DNA of 64,000 nt from contig NZ_CP011509.1 of NCBI RefSeq assembly GCF_001027285.1, positions 4,472,501-4,536,500 on the forward strand, in the 5' to 3' direction. Positions 58,001-64,000 of the stretch are shown one piece after another. Below the pieces are notes generated by a model. The model was given only the letters and a program-made list of their open reading frames with translations, was not told where the DNA came from and did not search any database. This DNA is from Archangium gephyra (GTDB taxonomy: Bacteria > Myxococcota > Myxococcia > Myxococcales > Myxococcaceae). Position numbers and translations under genes: made by a program. Positions within the stretch are counted from its first letter, which is position 1. Every line of letters begins with the position of its first letter.

Positions 58001-59906
58001 TGGTGGCGACGGTGAAGGTGGTGCCCGGGGCGACGGTGACGGTGACACCGGTGGGAATGGTGAGGTCACCCGACAGGGTGTAGGCGCCCGAGAGGGTGGT
58101 GTTCTCGTGGATGGCACCCGCGAGGATGGGAGTGACATCTCCCGCGTAGGGCAGGGCGCCAATATCCGAGGACTTGTCGGAGGCGGCCTTGCGAGCGGGA
58201 GAAAGGGAGGTGAGGCGGAAGTTGGGGGAGGCGGTGGAGGTGGAGACGAAGAGCGGGTTGGCCGAGAAGCTGTTGGCGTCGGCGGTGACACCGGAGTAGT
58301 CGCCGGAGACGTTGTTCCACACGTCGTTGTGGGAAAGCGTCACGGTGCCGGTGGAGGTGCCGGAGATGAAGCGGTAGACGCCGGTGTTGCCGTTGCTGGA
58401 GACGATGCTGTTCTGCAGCGAGAGGCTACCGGCGGTGCTGGAGACGTAGACACCGTAGGAGCTGTTGGCGACGACGGTGTCGTACTGGAGATTGGCGGTG
58501 CCGCTGCTCACCTGGACGCCGTAGTTGGTGTTGGCGTGGGAGACAGTGTGGTCCATGACCAGCGTGCCGCTGGAGCGGACATAGGCGCCGGTGGAGTTGC
58601 CGGTGAGGGTGCTGGAGGAGAGGCTGGCCGTGGTGCCGGAGTTGGTGACGTCCAGGCCGTAGGTGGCGTCGCGGATGAGGGCACCGGAGAGGGCGGTGGT
58701 AGTGCCCGCCTCCACGCGGATGCCGCGCCACCTGCCGGAGCCAGCGGTGGCGGCCTTGAAGGTGACGGGGCTGGAGTCGGTGCCGAGCACCTGCAGGGAG
58801 CCGCGGGCGATGAGCTCCACCAGGCCCGTGTCGAGGCCAGACTGGAGCACGTCGCTGGTGGCGACGGTGAAGGTGGTGCCCGGGGCGACGGTGACGGTGA
58901 CGCCGGTGGGGATGGTGAGGTCACCCGACAGGGTGTAGGCGCCCGAGAGGGTGGTGTTCTCGTGGATGGAGCCAGCGAGGACGGGGGAGACATCTCCCGC
59001 GTAGGGCAGGGCGCCAAGGTCCGAGATCTTGTCGGAGGCGGCCTTGCGAGCGGGGGAGAGGGAGGTGAGGCGGAAGTTGGGGGAGGCGGTGGAGGTGGAG
59101 ACGAAGAGGGGGTTGGCGGAGAAGCTGTTGGCGTCGGCGGTGACACCGGAGTAGTCGCCGGAGACGTTGTTCCACACGTCGTTGTGGGAGAGCGTCACGG
59201 TGCCGGTGGAGGTGCCGGAGACGAAGCGGTAGACGCCGGTGTTGCCGTTGCTGGAGACGATGCTGTTCTGCAGCGAGAGGTTGCCGGCGGTGCTGGAGAC
59301 GTAGACACCGTAGGAGTTGTTGGAGACGACGGTGTTGTACCGGAGGTTGGCGGTGCCGCTGCTCACCTGGACGCCGTAGTTGGTGTTGGCGTGGGAGACG
59401 GTCTGGTACATGACCAGCGTGCCGCTGGAGCGGACATAGGCGCCGGTGGAGTTGCCGCTCAGGGTGCTGGTGCCCAGGATGGCGGAGGTGCCGGAGTTGG
59501 TGACATCCAGACCGTAGGTGGCGTCGCGGATGAGGGCACCGGCGAGGGTGGTGAGGGTGCCTGCCTCCACGCGGATGCCACGCCACCTGCCGGAGCCAGC
59601 AGTGGTGGCCTTGAAGGTGACGGGGGCGATGTCGGTGCCCTGCACCTGCAGGTTGCCCTGGACGATGAGCTCCACCAGGGTCGTATCGAGCCCCGAGCTC
59701 ATGGCATCCGAGGTGTTGGCGATGACCTGAACACCGGGCTCGATCGTCAGCGTCGCCCACGAGGGGACGGTCACGTCACCCGTCATCGTGTAGGGACTGC
59801 CGGCCGCGGTCCACGTCGTGTCACCGACGAGTGCTCCCTGAACGGGGGTGCCCGCCGAGGCGGCTCCCGCCGCCAACAGCATCACCACCCATGCGCCTCG
59901 TAGCAT
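52050..59906 (-). CDS. Giant surface protein: five beta-helix repeats, 13 Ig-like domains, MYXO-CTERM
   Basis: 2618 residues from ATG 59906 (gagg upstream), with signal peptide MLRGAWVVMLLAAGAASA. Residues of about 25-1430 are five tandem units of 281-285 residues, each a right-handed parallel beta-helix (GNSTGAYVRSSGTLVM, SYGVYVSSTAGSLSLQNS, HNDVWNNVSGDYSGV). Four copies are almost identical at DNA level, with period 855 or 843 bp. Residues of about 1430-2570 are 13 Ig-like domains (LELSPxxxTV, then TFTVxxxDxxGN, then GTYTDTVRV). The end, GGCGCSSAADAS plus a hydrophobic helix and RRRRSRA, is a MYXO-CTERM sorting tail. Likely a long surface fibre or adhesin; Asn/Ser/Thr-rich, glycosylation possible. 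Confidence 0.9.
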   Translation of the reverse strand: MLRGAWVVMLLAAGAASAGTPVQGALVGDTTWTAAGSPYTMTGDVTVPSWATLTIEPGVQVIANTSDAMSSGLDTTLVELIVQGNLQVQGTDIAPVTFKATTAGSGRWRGIRVEAGTLTTLAGALIRDATYGLDVTNSGTSAILGTSTLSGNSTGAYVRSSGTLVMYQTVSHANTNYGVQVSSGTANLRYNTVVSNNSYGVYVSSTAGNLSLQNSIVSSNGNTGVYRFVSGTSTGTVTLSHNDVWNNVSGDYSGVTADANSFSANPLFVSTSTASPNFRLTSLSPARKAASDKISDLGALPYAGDVSPVLAGSIHENTTLSGAYTLSGDLTIPTGVTVTVAPGTTFTVATSDVLQSGLDTGLVELIARGSLQVLGTDSSPVTFKAATAGSGRWRGIRVEAGTTTALSGALIRDATYGLDVTNSGTTASLSSSTLTGNSTGAYVRSSGTLVMDHTVSHANTNYGVQVSSGTANLQYDTVVANSSYGVYVSSTAGSLSLQNSIVSSNGNTGVYRFISGTSTGTVTLSHNDVWNNVSGDYSGVTADANSFSANPLFVSTSTASPNFRLTSLSPARKAASDKSSDIGALPYAGDVTPILAGAIHENTTLSGAYTLSGDLTIPTGVTVTVAPGTTFTVATSDVLQSGLDTGLVELIARGSLQVLGTDSSPVTFKAATAGSGKWRGIRVEAGTTTALSGALIRDATYGLDVTNSGTTASLSSSTLTGNSTGAYVRSSGTLVMDHTVSHANTNYGVQVSNGTANLQYNTVVANSSYGVYVSSTAGSLSLQNSIVSSNGNTGVYRFISGTSTGTVSLSHNDVWNNVSGDYSGVTADANSFSANPLFVSSSNFRLTSYSPARKAASDKSSDIGALPYTGDVTPILAGAIHENTTLSGAYTLSGDLTIPTGVTVTVAPGTTFTVATSDVLQSGLDTGLVELIARGSLQVLGTDSSPVTFKAATAGSGRWRGIRVEAGTTTALSGALIRDATYGLDVTNSGTTASLSSSTLTGNSTGAYVRSSGTLVMDHTVSHANTNYGVQVSSGTANLQYDTVVANSSYGVYVSSTAGSLSLQNSIVSSNGNTGVYRFISGTSTGTVTLSHNDVWNNVSGDYSGVTADANSFSANPLFVSTSTASPNFRLTSLSPARKAASDKSSDIGALPYAGDVTPILAGAIHENTTLSGAYTLSGDLTIPTGVTVTVAPGTTFTVSTSDALQSGLDTGLVELIARGSLQVLGTDSSPVTFKAATAGSGRWRGIRVEAGTTTALSGALIRDATYGLDVTNSGTTASLSSSTLTGNSTGAYVRSNGTLAMDHTVSHANTNYGVQVSSGTANLQYNTVVSNNSYGVYVSSTAGSLSLQNSIVSSNGNTGVYRFISGTSTGTVTLSHNDVWNNVSSDYSGVTAGPSSISANPLFVSSSDFHLQATSPCRRISTAGTDIGALPYDERTVTSVQIVPASTTVDASGTTAFIARAYNSEGNPISDVAFTWSARSAAGTIDGNGVLTASCTPATITSAVTATSPNGVSASANVTIVPGPAAQVIVSPAATGIEAGASRLFLTTVKDRCGNIRTGDTIDWSTAPGTGTITSAGQYTATCSPGNYTGAVSARVGAVSGTANVFVSTGPLAKIVLSPLSPKLAKGGSQTFSATPTDSCGNTRTDTVSWAVVNGGGTISTSGVFTAGTAPGFYANTIQATAGSKVAQTDVTVLGGEVASLELSPSAPTVAPKGTVTFTVIARDELGNEVPADPTWSVVSGGGTIDASGVFTAGTVAGTYANTVRVVAGSASATATVTVVPGPADRIELSPSPALLAPGGTVRFTARVLDVHGNVRTDEVTWSLMSSLAGTLDSKTGDFTASTLAGTYTDVIRAEAAGRTALATVTIKPGALARLELSPLSASLGVGESVTFTVRGQDEYGNEVTLLPTWEILSGGGTINAGGTFTAGTVAGTYTDTVRVSAGGMSALATVVVKPGPVVSVSLAPGSPSLPTRGTVQFTATATDAFGNELATSPRGWSAHPSAGTITGTGLFTAGNVPGFYSDAIQVEVEGVKATTSVELSRRVARVEVSSTSASALPAGGSATFTARAFDSTGAEVSEVAFTWSALTSAGSIDSSGRLSVACSRATVPAAVTATAEGISGSVDVTIVAGPAASLALSPASVTLAAKGSTPFTASAEDRCGNALPPPSVTWSTVSGAGSINPAGQYTAPCSVGSLPSAVMAQLGSLSATANVTVTPGALATLSLSPASAEVAVTGTKQFSVVGADTCGNALTPAVSWEVVSGGGSVNGTGLFTAGTTAGSYADTLRVSASGVSASASLTVLPGPLASLSVTPARVELLPAGTVTFTAQGADSFGNPLPVSADWSVVAGGGGILPSGAFTAGSTAGTYTDTVRAAVPGFTASATVVVQSGSVSRLELMPTEVTLEPGQVRRFTAQAFDVFGNRVDAPLTWSVATPEVGTIDGDGSFTAGTVAGSYPEAVRVSTGGITAVAQVLVVAGPTARVELSPLAPEVRTGGTVRFTARALDAHGNQRSGVPAWTARPEAGSITSEGVFTASSVAGDYATAVTGTIDGVSASTSVKVLSSGGTDGGDGGTDGGDGGQHVPDPGGCGCSSAADASAPLMALLVLALGATRRRRSRA

Positions 59907-60023
59907 TTGTACACACCCCTCTTGAGAATCCGGGGAGTGCTCTAAATCAGACAAAGCGCGAATGGCAAGCCGCGCCGCCAGTGTGGGCGGCCGAGCGGTG
60001 ACTCCGTACGGCGAGGCCGTGCG

Positions 60024-60839
60024 TCACGCGGCGGCGAGCAGGCGCGCGGTGGTGTCCCGCACCGCGCGCCGGGTGGCCTCGTCCTGGGCGACGGCGGGCC
60101 ACGGCTGTTCCTCCTCCTCGACGAGCCAGCGGGCCTCGCCAGCGGGGGACCACCGCTCCCGCGCGAGGATGCGGGCGAGGCGCGCGGCACACACCTCGGG
60201 AGCTTCCCAGCCGCGCTTCACGAGCGACAGCAGCCAGCCGAGCGGACCCGTGCGCACCCCGAGGTCCGTGCGCACCACACCCGGGTGCAGGACGAGGACA
60301 TCGAGCTCCGGGTGGGCGGCCGCCACGTCGCGCATGGCGAGGGCGAAGCAGAGCTTGGTGTTGCAGTAGGTGCGGATGCCGGAGAAGTCCTCGCCGGTGG
60401 GCGTGCGGGCCGCGTCGAAGTGCCCCTTCAGAATCAATCCGGCGCTCACCACCATGATGCGGCGCAGGCGTCCGGCCTCGAGCAGCGCCTGCTGCATCAC
60501 GAGCGGCGCCAGGTGATTGACGACGAAGGCGGCCTCGAGTCCCTCGGGGGTGAGCTCCCGCTTGGACGGCCACAGCCCGGCGTTGTGGACGAGCGTCGCG
60601 CCCGGGGCGACGGCCTCCGCGAGCCGCTGTCCGAGCGCCCGGGCCTCGGCCCTGGACGAGAGGTCCCCCGGTACGGCGATGGCACGGCCGCCCTTGCGCT
60701 CCACGTCGGCGACGAGGGCTTCCAGGCGGGCGCGGTCCCGGGCGACGAGGACGAGGCGCTCCGTGTGCTTCTCCGCGAGGGCGAGGGCCAGCGCGTGACC
60801 GATACCGCGCGAGGCGCCGGTGAGGATCAAGTCAGCCAT
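60024..60839 (-). CDS. Short-chain dehydrogenase/reductase
   Basis: A 271-residue SDR with the cofactor motif TGASRGIG (residues 7-14), LVHNAGLW in place of NNAG, VVSAGL with the catalytic Ser, and the YCNTK catalytic Tyr and Lys. The arrangement resembles retinol-dehydrogenase/WWOX-like SDRs. ATG 60839 is chosen because the TGxxxGIG motif must be near the N-terminus; the frame is open far upstream across the retron without similarity. It is divergent from the retron, with its promoter in 60840-60931. The substrate is unknown. Confidence 0.88.
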   Translation of the reverse strand: MADLILTGASRGIGHALALALAEKHTERLVLVARDRARLEALVADVERKGGRAIAVPGDLSSRAEARALGQRLAEAVAPGATLVHNAGLWPSKRELTPEGLEAAFVVNHLAPLVMQQALLEAGRLRRIMVVSAGLILKGHFDAARTPTGEDFSGIRTYCNTKLCFALAMRDVAAAHPELDVLVLHPGVVRTDLGVRTGPLGWLLSLVKRGWEAPEVCAARLARILARERWSPAGEARWLVEEEEQPWPAVAQDEATRRAVRDTTARLLAAA

Positions 60840-60931
60840 GGCCCGAGCCTGACAGGCACCCCCTCGAAGGGGAAGCTCCGGCTGCACGCGCGTGGCCTTC
60901 CCACCCCGTCCGGGTTGTGGTGAGCTTGCCG

Positions 60932-61094
60932 CCGGTGCTCCTGGGGCCGCGTGCAGCCAGCCTTCCGTCCGCGATGTCACGTCGCGGCTGCTGACGTTAC
61001 CCATTGAAGAACGATGCAGTACGAGGTCTGCCTGCGGGCCTCCCGACCTCGTCTGCCTCTGCCGTGCAGGTGGCGGCGGCTCCAGGAGCACCGG
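60932..61094 (+). ncRNA. Predicted retron msr-msd non-coding RNA
   Basis: The first 19 bases (60932-60950) are complementary to the last 19 (61076-61094) with a single G-U pair. This is the long a1/a2 repeat that closes a retron RNA. After a1 come two AGC triplets (60955-60957 and 60959-60961), where the 2'-5' priming G is expected. An msr-type hairpin ccgcga/tcgcgg (60969-60987, 7-nt loop) follows. Nearer a2 lies a 12-bp hairpin with one bulge (61016-61028 with 61045-61056; gcag and acgaggtc arms), suitable as the msd fold. The unit ends 24 bp before the reverse transcriptase ATG. A msDNA of roughly 60-70 nt is inferred; the fold is by eye. Confidence 0.72.
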
Positions 61095-61118
61095 TTTCCT
61101 CCTCGCCGGGTACAGCGC

Positions 61119-62543
61119 ATGAACCTCGCCAGCCTCCTCCTCGAGCTCAAGCCCCTGCTGGCGGACCCCGACACCCACTTCGAGCGCATCACGGAGTTGC
61201 TGGAGCGTCACCAGGGGCTCGCCGAGTACGAGGTGGCGCGCTTCTACGTGAGCCGTCACTGGCAGGCGCCCGTCGAGCGCAAGCTGCGCAGCGTGGACCC
61301 GCGCGAGCGGCTCAAGGGCGTGCGGCACCTCCCGCTGCTCTTCTCCAGCACCCTGGCGGCCCGGCTGCTCCGCCCGCGCGTGAAGGACCCCGACAACCGG
61401 GTGGCCCAGAGCGCGCGCGCCGCGGTGCGCAAGCTGGGGCTCGCGGACGTGGCGCCGCCGGATCTCCGGGGCGACCCTCGCTACCGCCATGGCGCCGTGG
61501 GCGGGTGGAACCCCACCGGCTGGAACTTCGGCCTCTTCGCGAACGAGCTTCGCGGCTACAGGTCCAGGCGGGTGAAGCGCCCGCCGCCCACCTCGGGCGA
61601 GCTGCCCGCGCTGCGCACCCGGGCCGAGGTGGCGGAGCTGGTGGGCGTGGAGGAGTCCGCGCTGGACGCGTTGATGCGTCCGGGCACGGAGGCGGGCTCG
61701 GGGTATGTGGACTTCGAGGTCCCCAAGCGCTCGGGTGGGGTGCGCCGCATCTCGGCGCCGCGCCAGGCGCTCAAGGAGGTGCAGCGGGCGCTCCTCGACA
61801 AGGTGCTCGCGCGCATGACGCCGCACCCGGCCGCGCACGGCTTCATCGAGGGCCGCTCCACGGTGAGCAACGCCGAGCCCCACGTGGGCGCCACGGCGGT
61901 GGTGCGGGTGGACCTCGAGGACTTCTTCCCCACGGTGCACTACCGCCGGGTGAAGGGCCTCTTCCTGTCGCACGGCTATGGGGACGAGGTGGCCGGAGTG
62001 CTCGCCGGGCTCACCACGCACCGCGCGAAGCTGCCGGACGGGACGGTGGTGTGGCCAGGGGTGCTGCCGCAGGGCGCGCCCACGTCGCCGGCCATCGCCA
62101 ACCTCGTCTGCCGGCGCATGGATGCGCGCCTCACCGCGCTGGCCGGGAAGTTCGGCGCCACCTACACCCGCTACGCGGACGACCTGTCCTTCTCCTTCCG
62201 CGCGCCTCCCGAGCGCCTGGGCCGCTTCTTCTGGTGGCTCAACGCCATCCTCCAGCAGGAGGGCTTCACCGAGAACGGTGCCAAGCGGCGGGTGATGCGC
62301 CAGGGCTCGCGCCAGCGGGTGACGGGCCTCACGGTGAACCAGAAGGTCTCCATCCCCCGCGAGGAGCGGCGCCGCTTCAAGGCCATCCTCGCCAACTGCC
62401 GTCAGCACGGGGTGGCCTCGCAGGCCCGGGGCCGGCCGGACTTCGAGCGCTGGCTGGAGGGCTACGCGGCCTATGTCCGCATGGTCCACCCGGAGCTGGG
62501 CGCCCGCTGGCAGGGCGAGGTGAAGGCGCTGCTCGGCCGATGA
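61119..62543 (+). CDS. Retron reverse transcriptase
   Basis: 474 residues. The fingers/palm region begins near residue 190 (YVDFEVPKRSGGVRRI). Retron marks are all present: region X NAEPH (251-255, NAxxH), catalytic Asp265 in VRVDLEDFFPTV, PQGAPTSP (317-324), YADD (352-355) and region Y VTGLTVN (401-407). Residues 1-160 are a helical extension (PDNRVAQSARAAVRKLGL is HEAT-like) without named similarity. ATG 61119 is chosen because the longer frame from 61014 would start inside the predicted msr-msd RNA. The enzyme should copy the msd part of that RNA into branched RNA-DNA. Most retrons studied are anti-phage toxin-antitoxin systems; no classical effector gene is next to it. Confidence 0.93.
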   Translation: MNLASLLLELKPLLADPDTHFERITELLERHQGLAEYEVARFYVSRHWQAPVERKLRSVDPRERLKGVRHLPLLFSSTLAARLLRPRVKDPDNRVAQSARAAVRKLGLADVAPPDLRGDPRYRHGAVGGWNPTGWNFGLFANELRGYRSRRVKRPPPTSGELPALRTRAEVAELVGVEESALDALMRPGTEAGSGYVDFEVPKRSGGVRRISAPRQALKEVQRALLDKVLARMTPHPAAHGFIEGRSTVSNAEPHVGATAVVRVDLEDFFPTVHYRRVKGLFLSHGYGDEVAGVLAGLTTHRAKLPDGTVVWPGVLPQGAPTSPAIANLVCRRMDARLTALAGKFGATYTRYADDLSFSFRAPPERLGRFFWWLNAILQQEGFTENGAKRRVMRQGSRQRVTGLTVNQKVSIPREERRRFKAILANCRQHGVASQARGRPDFERWLEGYAAYVRMVHPELGARWQGEVKALLGR

Positions 62544-62615
62544 CGGCCCGGCGCCCGCCGACTCCACGTGTAGGGTCGGGTACACGACGGCGGACGTAAT
62601 ACCGACTTCACTGGA

Positions 62616-62645
62616 CAGGTCCTCTGAGGTAGTACGCGGGACCTG
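62616..62645 (+). other. Hairpin upstream of the alkyltransferase-like gene
   Basis: caggtcc and ggacctg pair around a 16-nt centre in the 114-bp gap between the retron reverse transcriptase and the next gene. No T-tract follows. It may be a weak terminator or a leader structure. Confidence 0.35.
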
Positions 62646-62657
62646 ACTGGAGAAGAC

Positions 62658-63077
62658 ATGTCCACGACCGTTACGATCACCATGCAGGAGCGAAGGTTCT
62701 TCGAGCGCATCTACCAGGTCGTCGAGCAGGTGCCGCACGGCCAGGTGTCCACCTACGGGGACATCGCGATCATCGTCGGGGGCGGGTGCGATGCGCGCAT
62801 CGTGGGGCTGGCCATGGGGGACCTGGGGCCGCGCGCGGCCAAGGTGCCCTGGCAGCGGATCATCAACCGCTCGGGAGGCATCAGCACGCAGGGGTACAAC
62901 CAGCGCGAGCTGCTGGTGGCCGAGGGCGTCGAGTTCGACGACAAGGGCAAGGTGTACCTGGATCGCTTCCGCTGGGCCGGGCCGGGCCAGGAGTGGGCGG
63001 CGAAGCACGGCTTCACCCCGCTGCCCGCGCGCGGCTCGGGCAAGGAGGAGGACAAGTCCCAGATGCGCCTGTTCTGA
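62658..63077 (+). CDS. Alkyltransferase-like (ATL) DNA-damage-binding protein
   Basis: 139 residues of the MGMT C-terminal fold. The active-site PCHR of true alkyltransferases is replaced by PWQR (64-67, VPWQRIINRSG). This defines ATL proteins, which bind O6-alkylguanine, flip it out and hand the lesion to nucleotide excision repair. The flipping elements Tyr33 (STYGD) and Arg47 (DARIVGLAMG) are kept. The last five residues QMRLF (135-139), after a charged linker, resemble the beta-clamp-binding pentapeptide (QLxLF), unusual for this family. It lies 114 bp after the retron reverse transcriptase on the same strand. Confidence 0.9.
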   Translation: MSTTVTITMQERRFFERIYQVVEQVPHGQVSTYGDIAIIVGGGCDARIVGLAMGDLGPRAAKVPWQRIINRSGGISTQGYNQRELLVAEGVEFDDKGKVYLDRFRWAGPGQEWAAKHGFTPLPARGSGKEEDKSQMRLF

Positions 63078-63190
63078 GCCACCCGGGGGGCGGGCACACC
63101 CGGGTTCGCGGTCGGAGTCACTCTCAGTAACAGTCGTCAGCACACCTCGGCGATCCACCCGCCCGCTCCCTGCGTATACTCGGCCCCCCT

Positions 63191-64000
63191 ATGGAAGGCC
63201 GCCTGGTACTCAAGAATTGCTCCATCTTCCGCGCCGACGGCCGTGGACGTGCCGGCATGGCCGTCGTCATCGAAGACGGGCTCATCCGCCGGGTCGCTCC
63301 CGATGCCGAGGTCCCCGTGCTCCCCGGGGACTGGGAGGTGTCCTGCCGTGGTCGGCTGGTGATGCCCGGCCTCGTGGACTGCCATGCCCACCTCGTGGGG
63401 GACTTGCTGGTGCCCACCTCGGGCGAGCTCCTCCTGCACCCGCCCCAGGTCCGCCTGGAGCACGAGCGGCGTCTGGCCGCCCTGCTCACCGCCTCGGACG
63501 TGGAGGTGCTCTCCCGCTATGCCATGGCCCGCACGCTGCGCTCGGGAGTGACCCTGGTGGTGGATCACCTGTCCTGCCCGGGGGACGTGGCCGGGGGCCT
63601 CGATGCCCAGGCGCGCGCGGCGGAGCAGCTGGGCCTGCGGCTGGTGGCGAGCCATGCCACCACCAGCCTCGAGGGCACCACCGAGTCCCTGGCCCAGGCG
63701 GAGGCCAATGCCGACTTCGTGCGGCGCCGCGGCTCCCATCCGCTGGTGCGGGGCGCGCTCGGCTTCCATGCCTCGTGGACGTGCGCCAATCCCCTGTTGC
63801 AGAAGCTCAGCCGTCTGCGGGAGTCCTCCGGAGCGCCCGTCGTCTTCCACCTCTCCGAGGGGGACCACGACCTGGCCACCACCTGGGAGCAGCACTTCCA
63901 ACGGGTGGTGCCGCGGCTGGAGGGCTTCGGGCTGCTCGGGCCCCTGTCGGTGGCCGCGTACGCGCGCGCCGTGGACGACACCGAGTCCGTCCGTCTGGCG
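63191..64000 (+). CDS. Amidohydrolase-family protein (SsnA/Atz-Trz-like), 5' part
   Basis: The first 270 codons of a metal-dependent hydrolase; the 3' end is beyond the window. After a small beta-sandwich (LVLKNCSIFRADGRGR) comes the metal motif VMPGLVDCHAHL (HxH). A later His lies in VVFHLSEGDHDL. The layout fits the deaminase/SsnA branch that acts on amino- or guanidino-type substrates. Within MARTLRSGVTLVVDH the typical GVTLVVD segment is visible. ATG 63191 has no ribosome-binding site; a -10-like tatact lies 12 bp upstream, so the mRNA could have a very short leader. Confidence 0.85.
   Translation, partial: MEGRLVLKNCSIFRADGRGRAGMAVVIEDGLIRRVAPDAEVPVLPGDWEVSCRGRLVMPGLVDCHAHLVGDLLVPTSGELLLHPPQVRLEHERRLAALLTASDVEVLSRYAMARTLRSGVTLVVDHLSCPGDVAGGLDAQARAAEQLGLRLVASHATTSLEGTTESLAQAEANADFVRRRGSHPLVRGALGFHASWTCANPLLQKLSRLRESSGAPVVFHLSEGDHDLATTWEQHFQRVVPRLEGFGLLGPLSVAAYARAVDDTESVRLA

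Noticed and set aside
52023-59903. A 2626-codon open frame on the plus strand, antisense to the giant surface gene
   Set aside because: It mirrors the GC-rich repeats of the real gene, has no domain, no plausible start and a His/Gly/Arg-rich composition typical of antisense shadows.
60880-60958. An 11-bp inverted repeat (ggctgcacgcg with its complement at 60948-60958) as the retron a1/a2 arms
   Set aside because: The enclosed 79 nt is too short for msr-msd, and the 19-bp repeat 60932-60950/61076-61094 fits better. It may instead be an alternative fold or a leader structure for the divergent SDR gene.
61014-61118. Upstream in-frame ATG extending the retron reverse transcriptase by 35 residues
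   Set aside because: It would begin inside the predicted msr-msd RNA, and the extra residues are Arg/Pro/Leu-rich and not protein-like.

Overview
The window is high-GC DNA from a myxobacterium, most likely of the Cystobacterineae (Archangium/Cystobacter/Myxococcus side). The strongest markers are an mrpA-mrpB-mrpC fruiting-body regulator locus, proteins ending in MYXO-CTERM-like tails, many lipoproteins and Ser/Thr/Gly-rich surface repeat proteins, and a myxobacterial retron reverse transcriptase. Most genes lie in short runs with 4-base or slightly longer overlaps.

Layout. 1-8.9 kb: cell-surface and mobile-element debris. It holds a truncated lipoprotein, a 21-repeat kelch lipoprotein, a second large lipoprotein, and remnants of REP-associated and IS91-type transposases. 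9-14.5 kb: an M1 aminopeptidase facing a fatty-acid beta-oxidation pair (FadN-like, FadA). 14.5-20.6 kb: a tripartite RND efflux operon (outer membrane factor, adaptor, pump). 20.8-24.5 kb: a small membrane protein, a caspase-fold (clan CD-like) candidate peptidase, and a membrane-anchored MutS-like ATPase. 24.8-28.3 kb: mrpC with a recognisable sigma-54 promoter and upstream palindromes, then mrpB and mrpA. 28.5-33.4 kb: a Flp-type pilin with its terminator, an STT3-like oligosaccharyltransferase, and a frameshifted YfhO-family membrane protein. 33.4-41 kb: a porin, a DUF3108-YceI pair, a substrate-binding lipoprotein overlapping a sensor kinase, and a nuclease-fold toxin candidate overlapping a DUF3396 immunity gene. 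41-46 kb: two overlapping MFS/spermidine-synthase-like fusions. 46-52 kb: an SDR, a conserved hypothetical, a HEAT-repeat/aldo-keto-reductase fusion and an NGLAF-repeat lipoprotein. 52-59.9 kb: a giant surface protein of five near-identical beta-helix repeats and 13 Ig-like domains. 60-64 kb: an SDR, the retron (ncRNA plus reverse transcriptase), an alkyltransferase-like protein and the start of an amidohydrolase.

The most interesting system is the retron. The reverse transcriptase (61119-62543) carries the retron hallmarks NAxxH, YADD and VTG. Just upstream, 60932-61094 is a 163-nt unit closed by a 19-bp inverted repeat (one G-U pair), with AGC priming-G candidates after the first arm and a 12-bp bulged hairpin near the second. 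That is the geometry expected of an msr-msd RNA. No classical effector gene is adjacent. The candidates for partner function are the roughly 160-residue N-terminal helical extension of the reverse transcriptase and the downstream DNA-damage-binding protein with a clamp-binding-like tail.

A family of REP-like palindromes (consensus around ccctctcc...ggagaggg) is scattered through the window. Some copies act as intergenic hairpins and two are read as protein-coding sequence. Remnants of the matching transposase class are also present.
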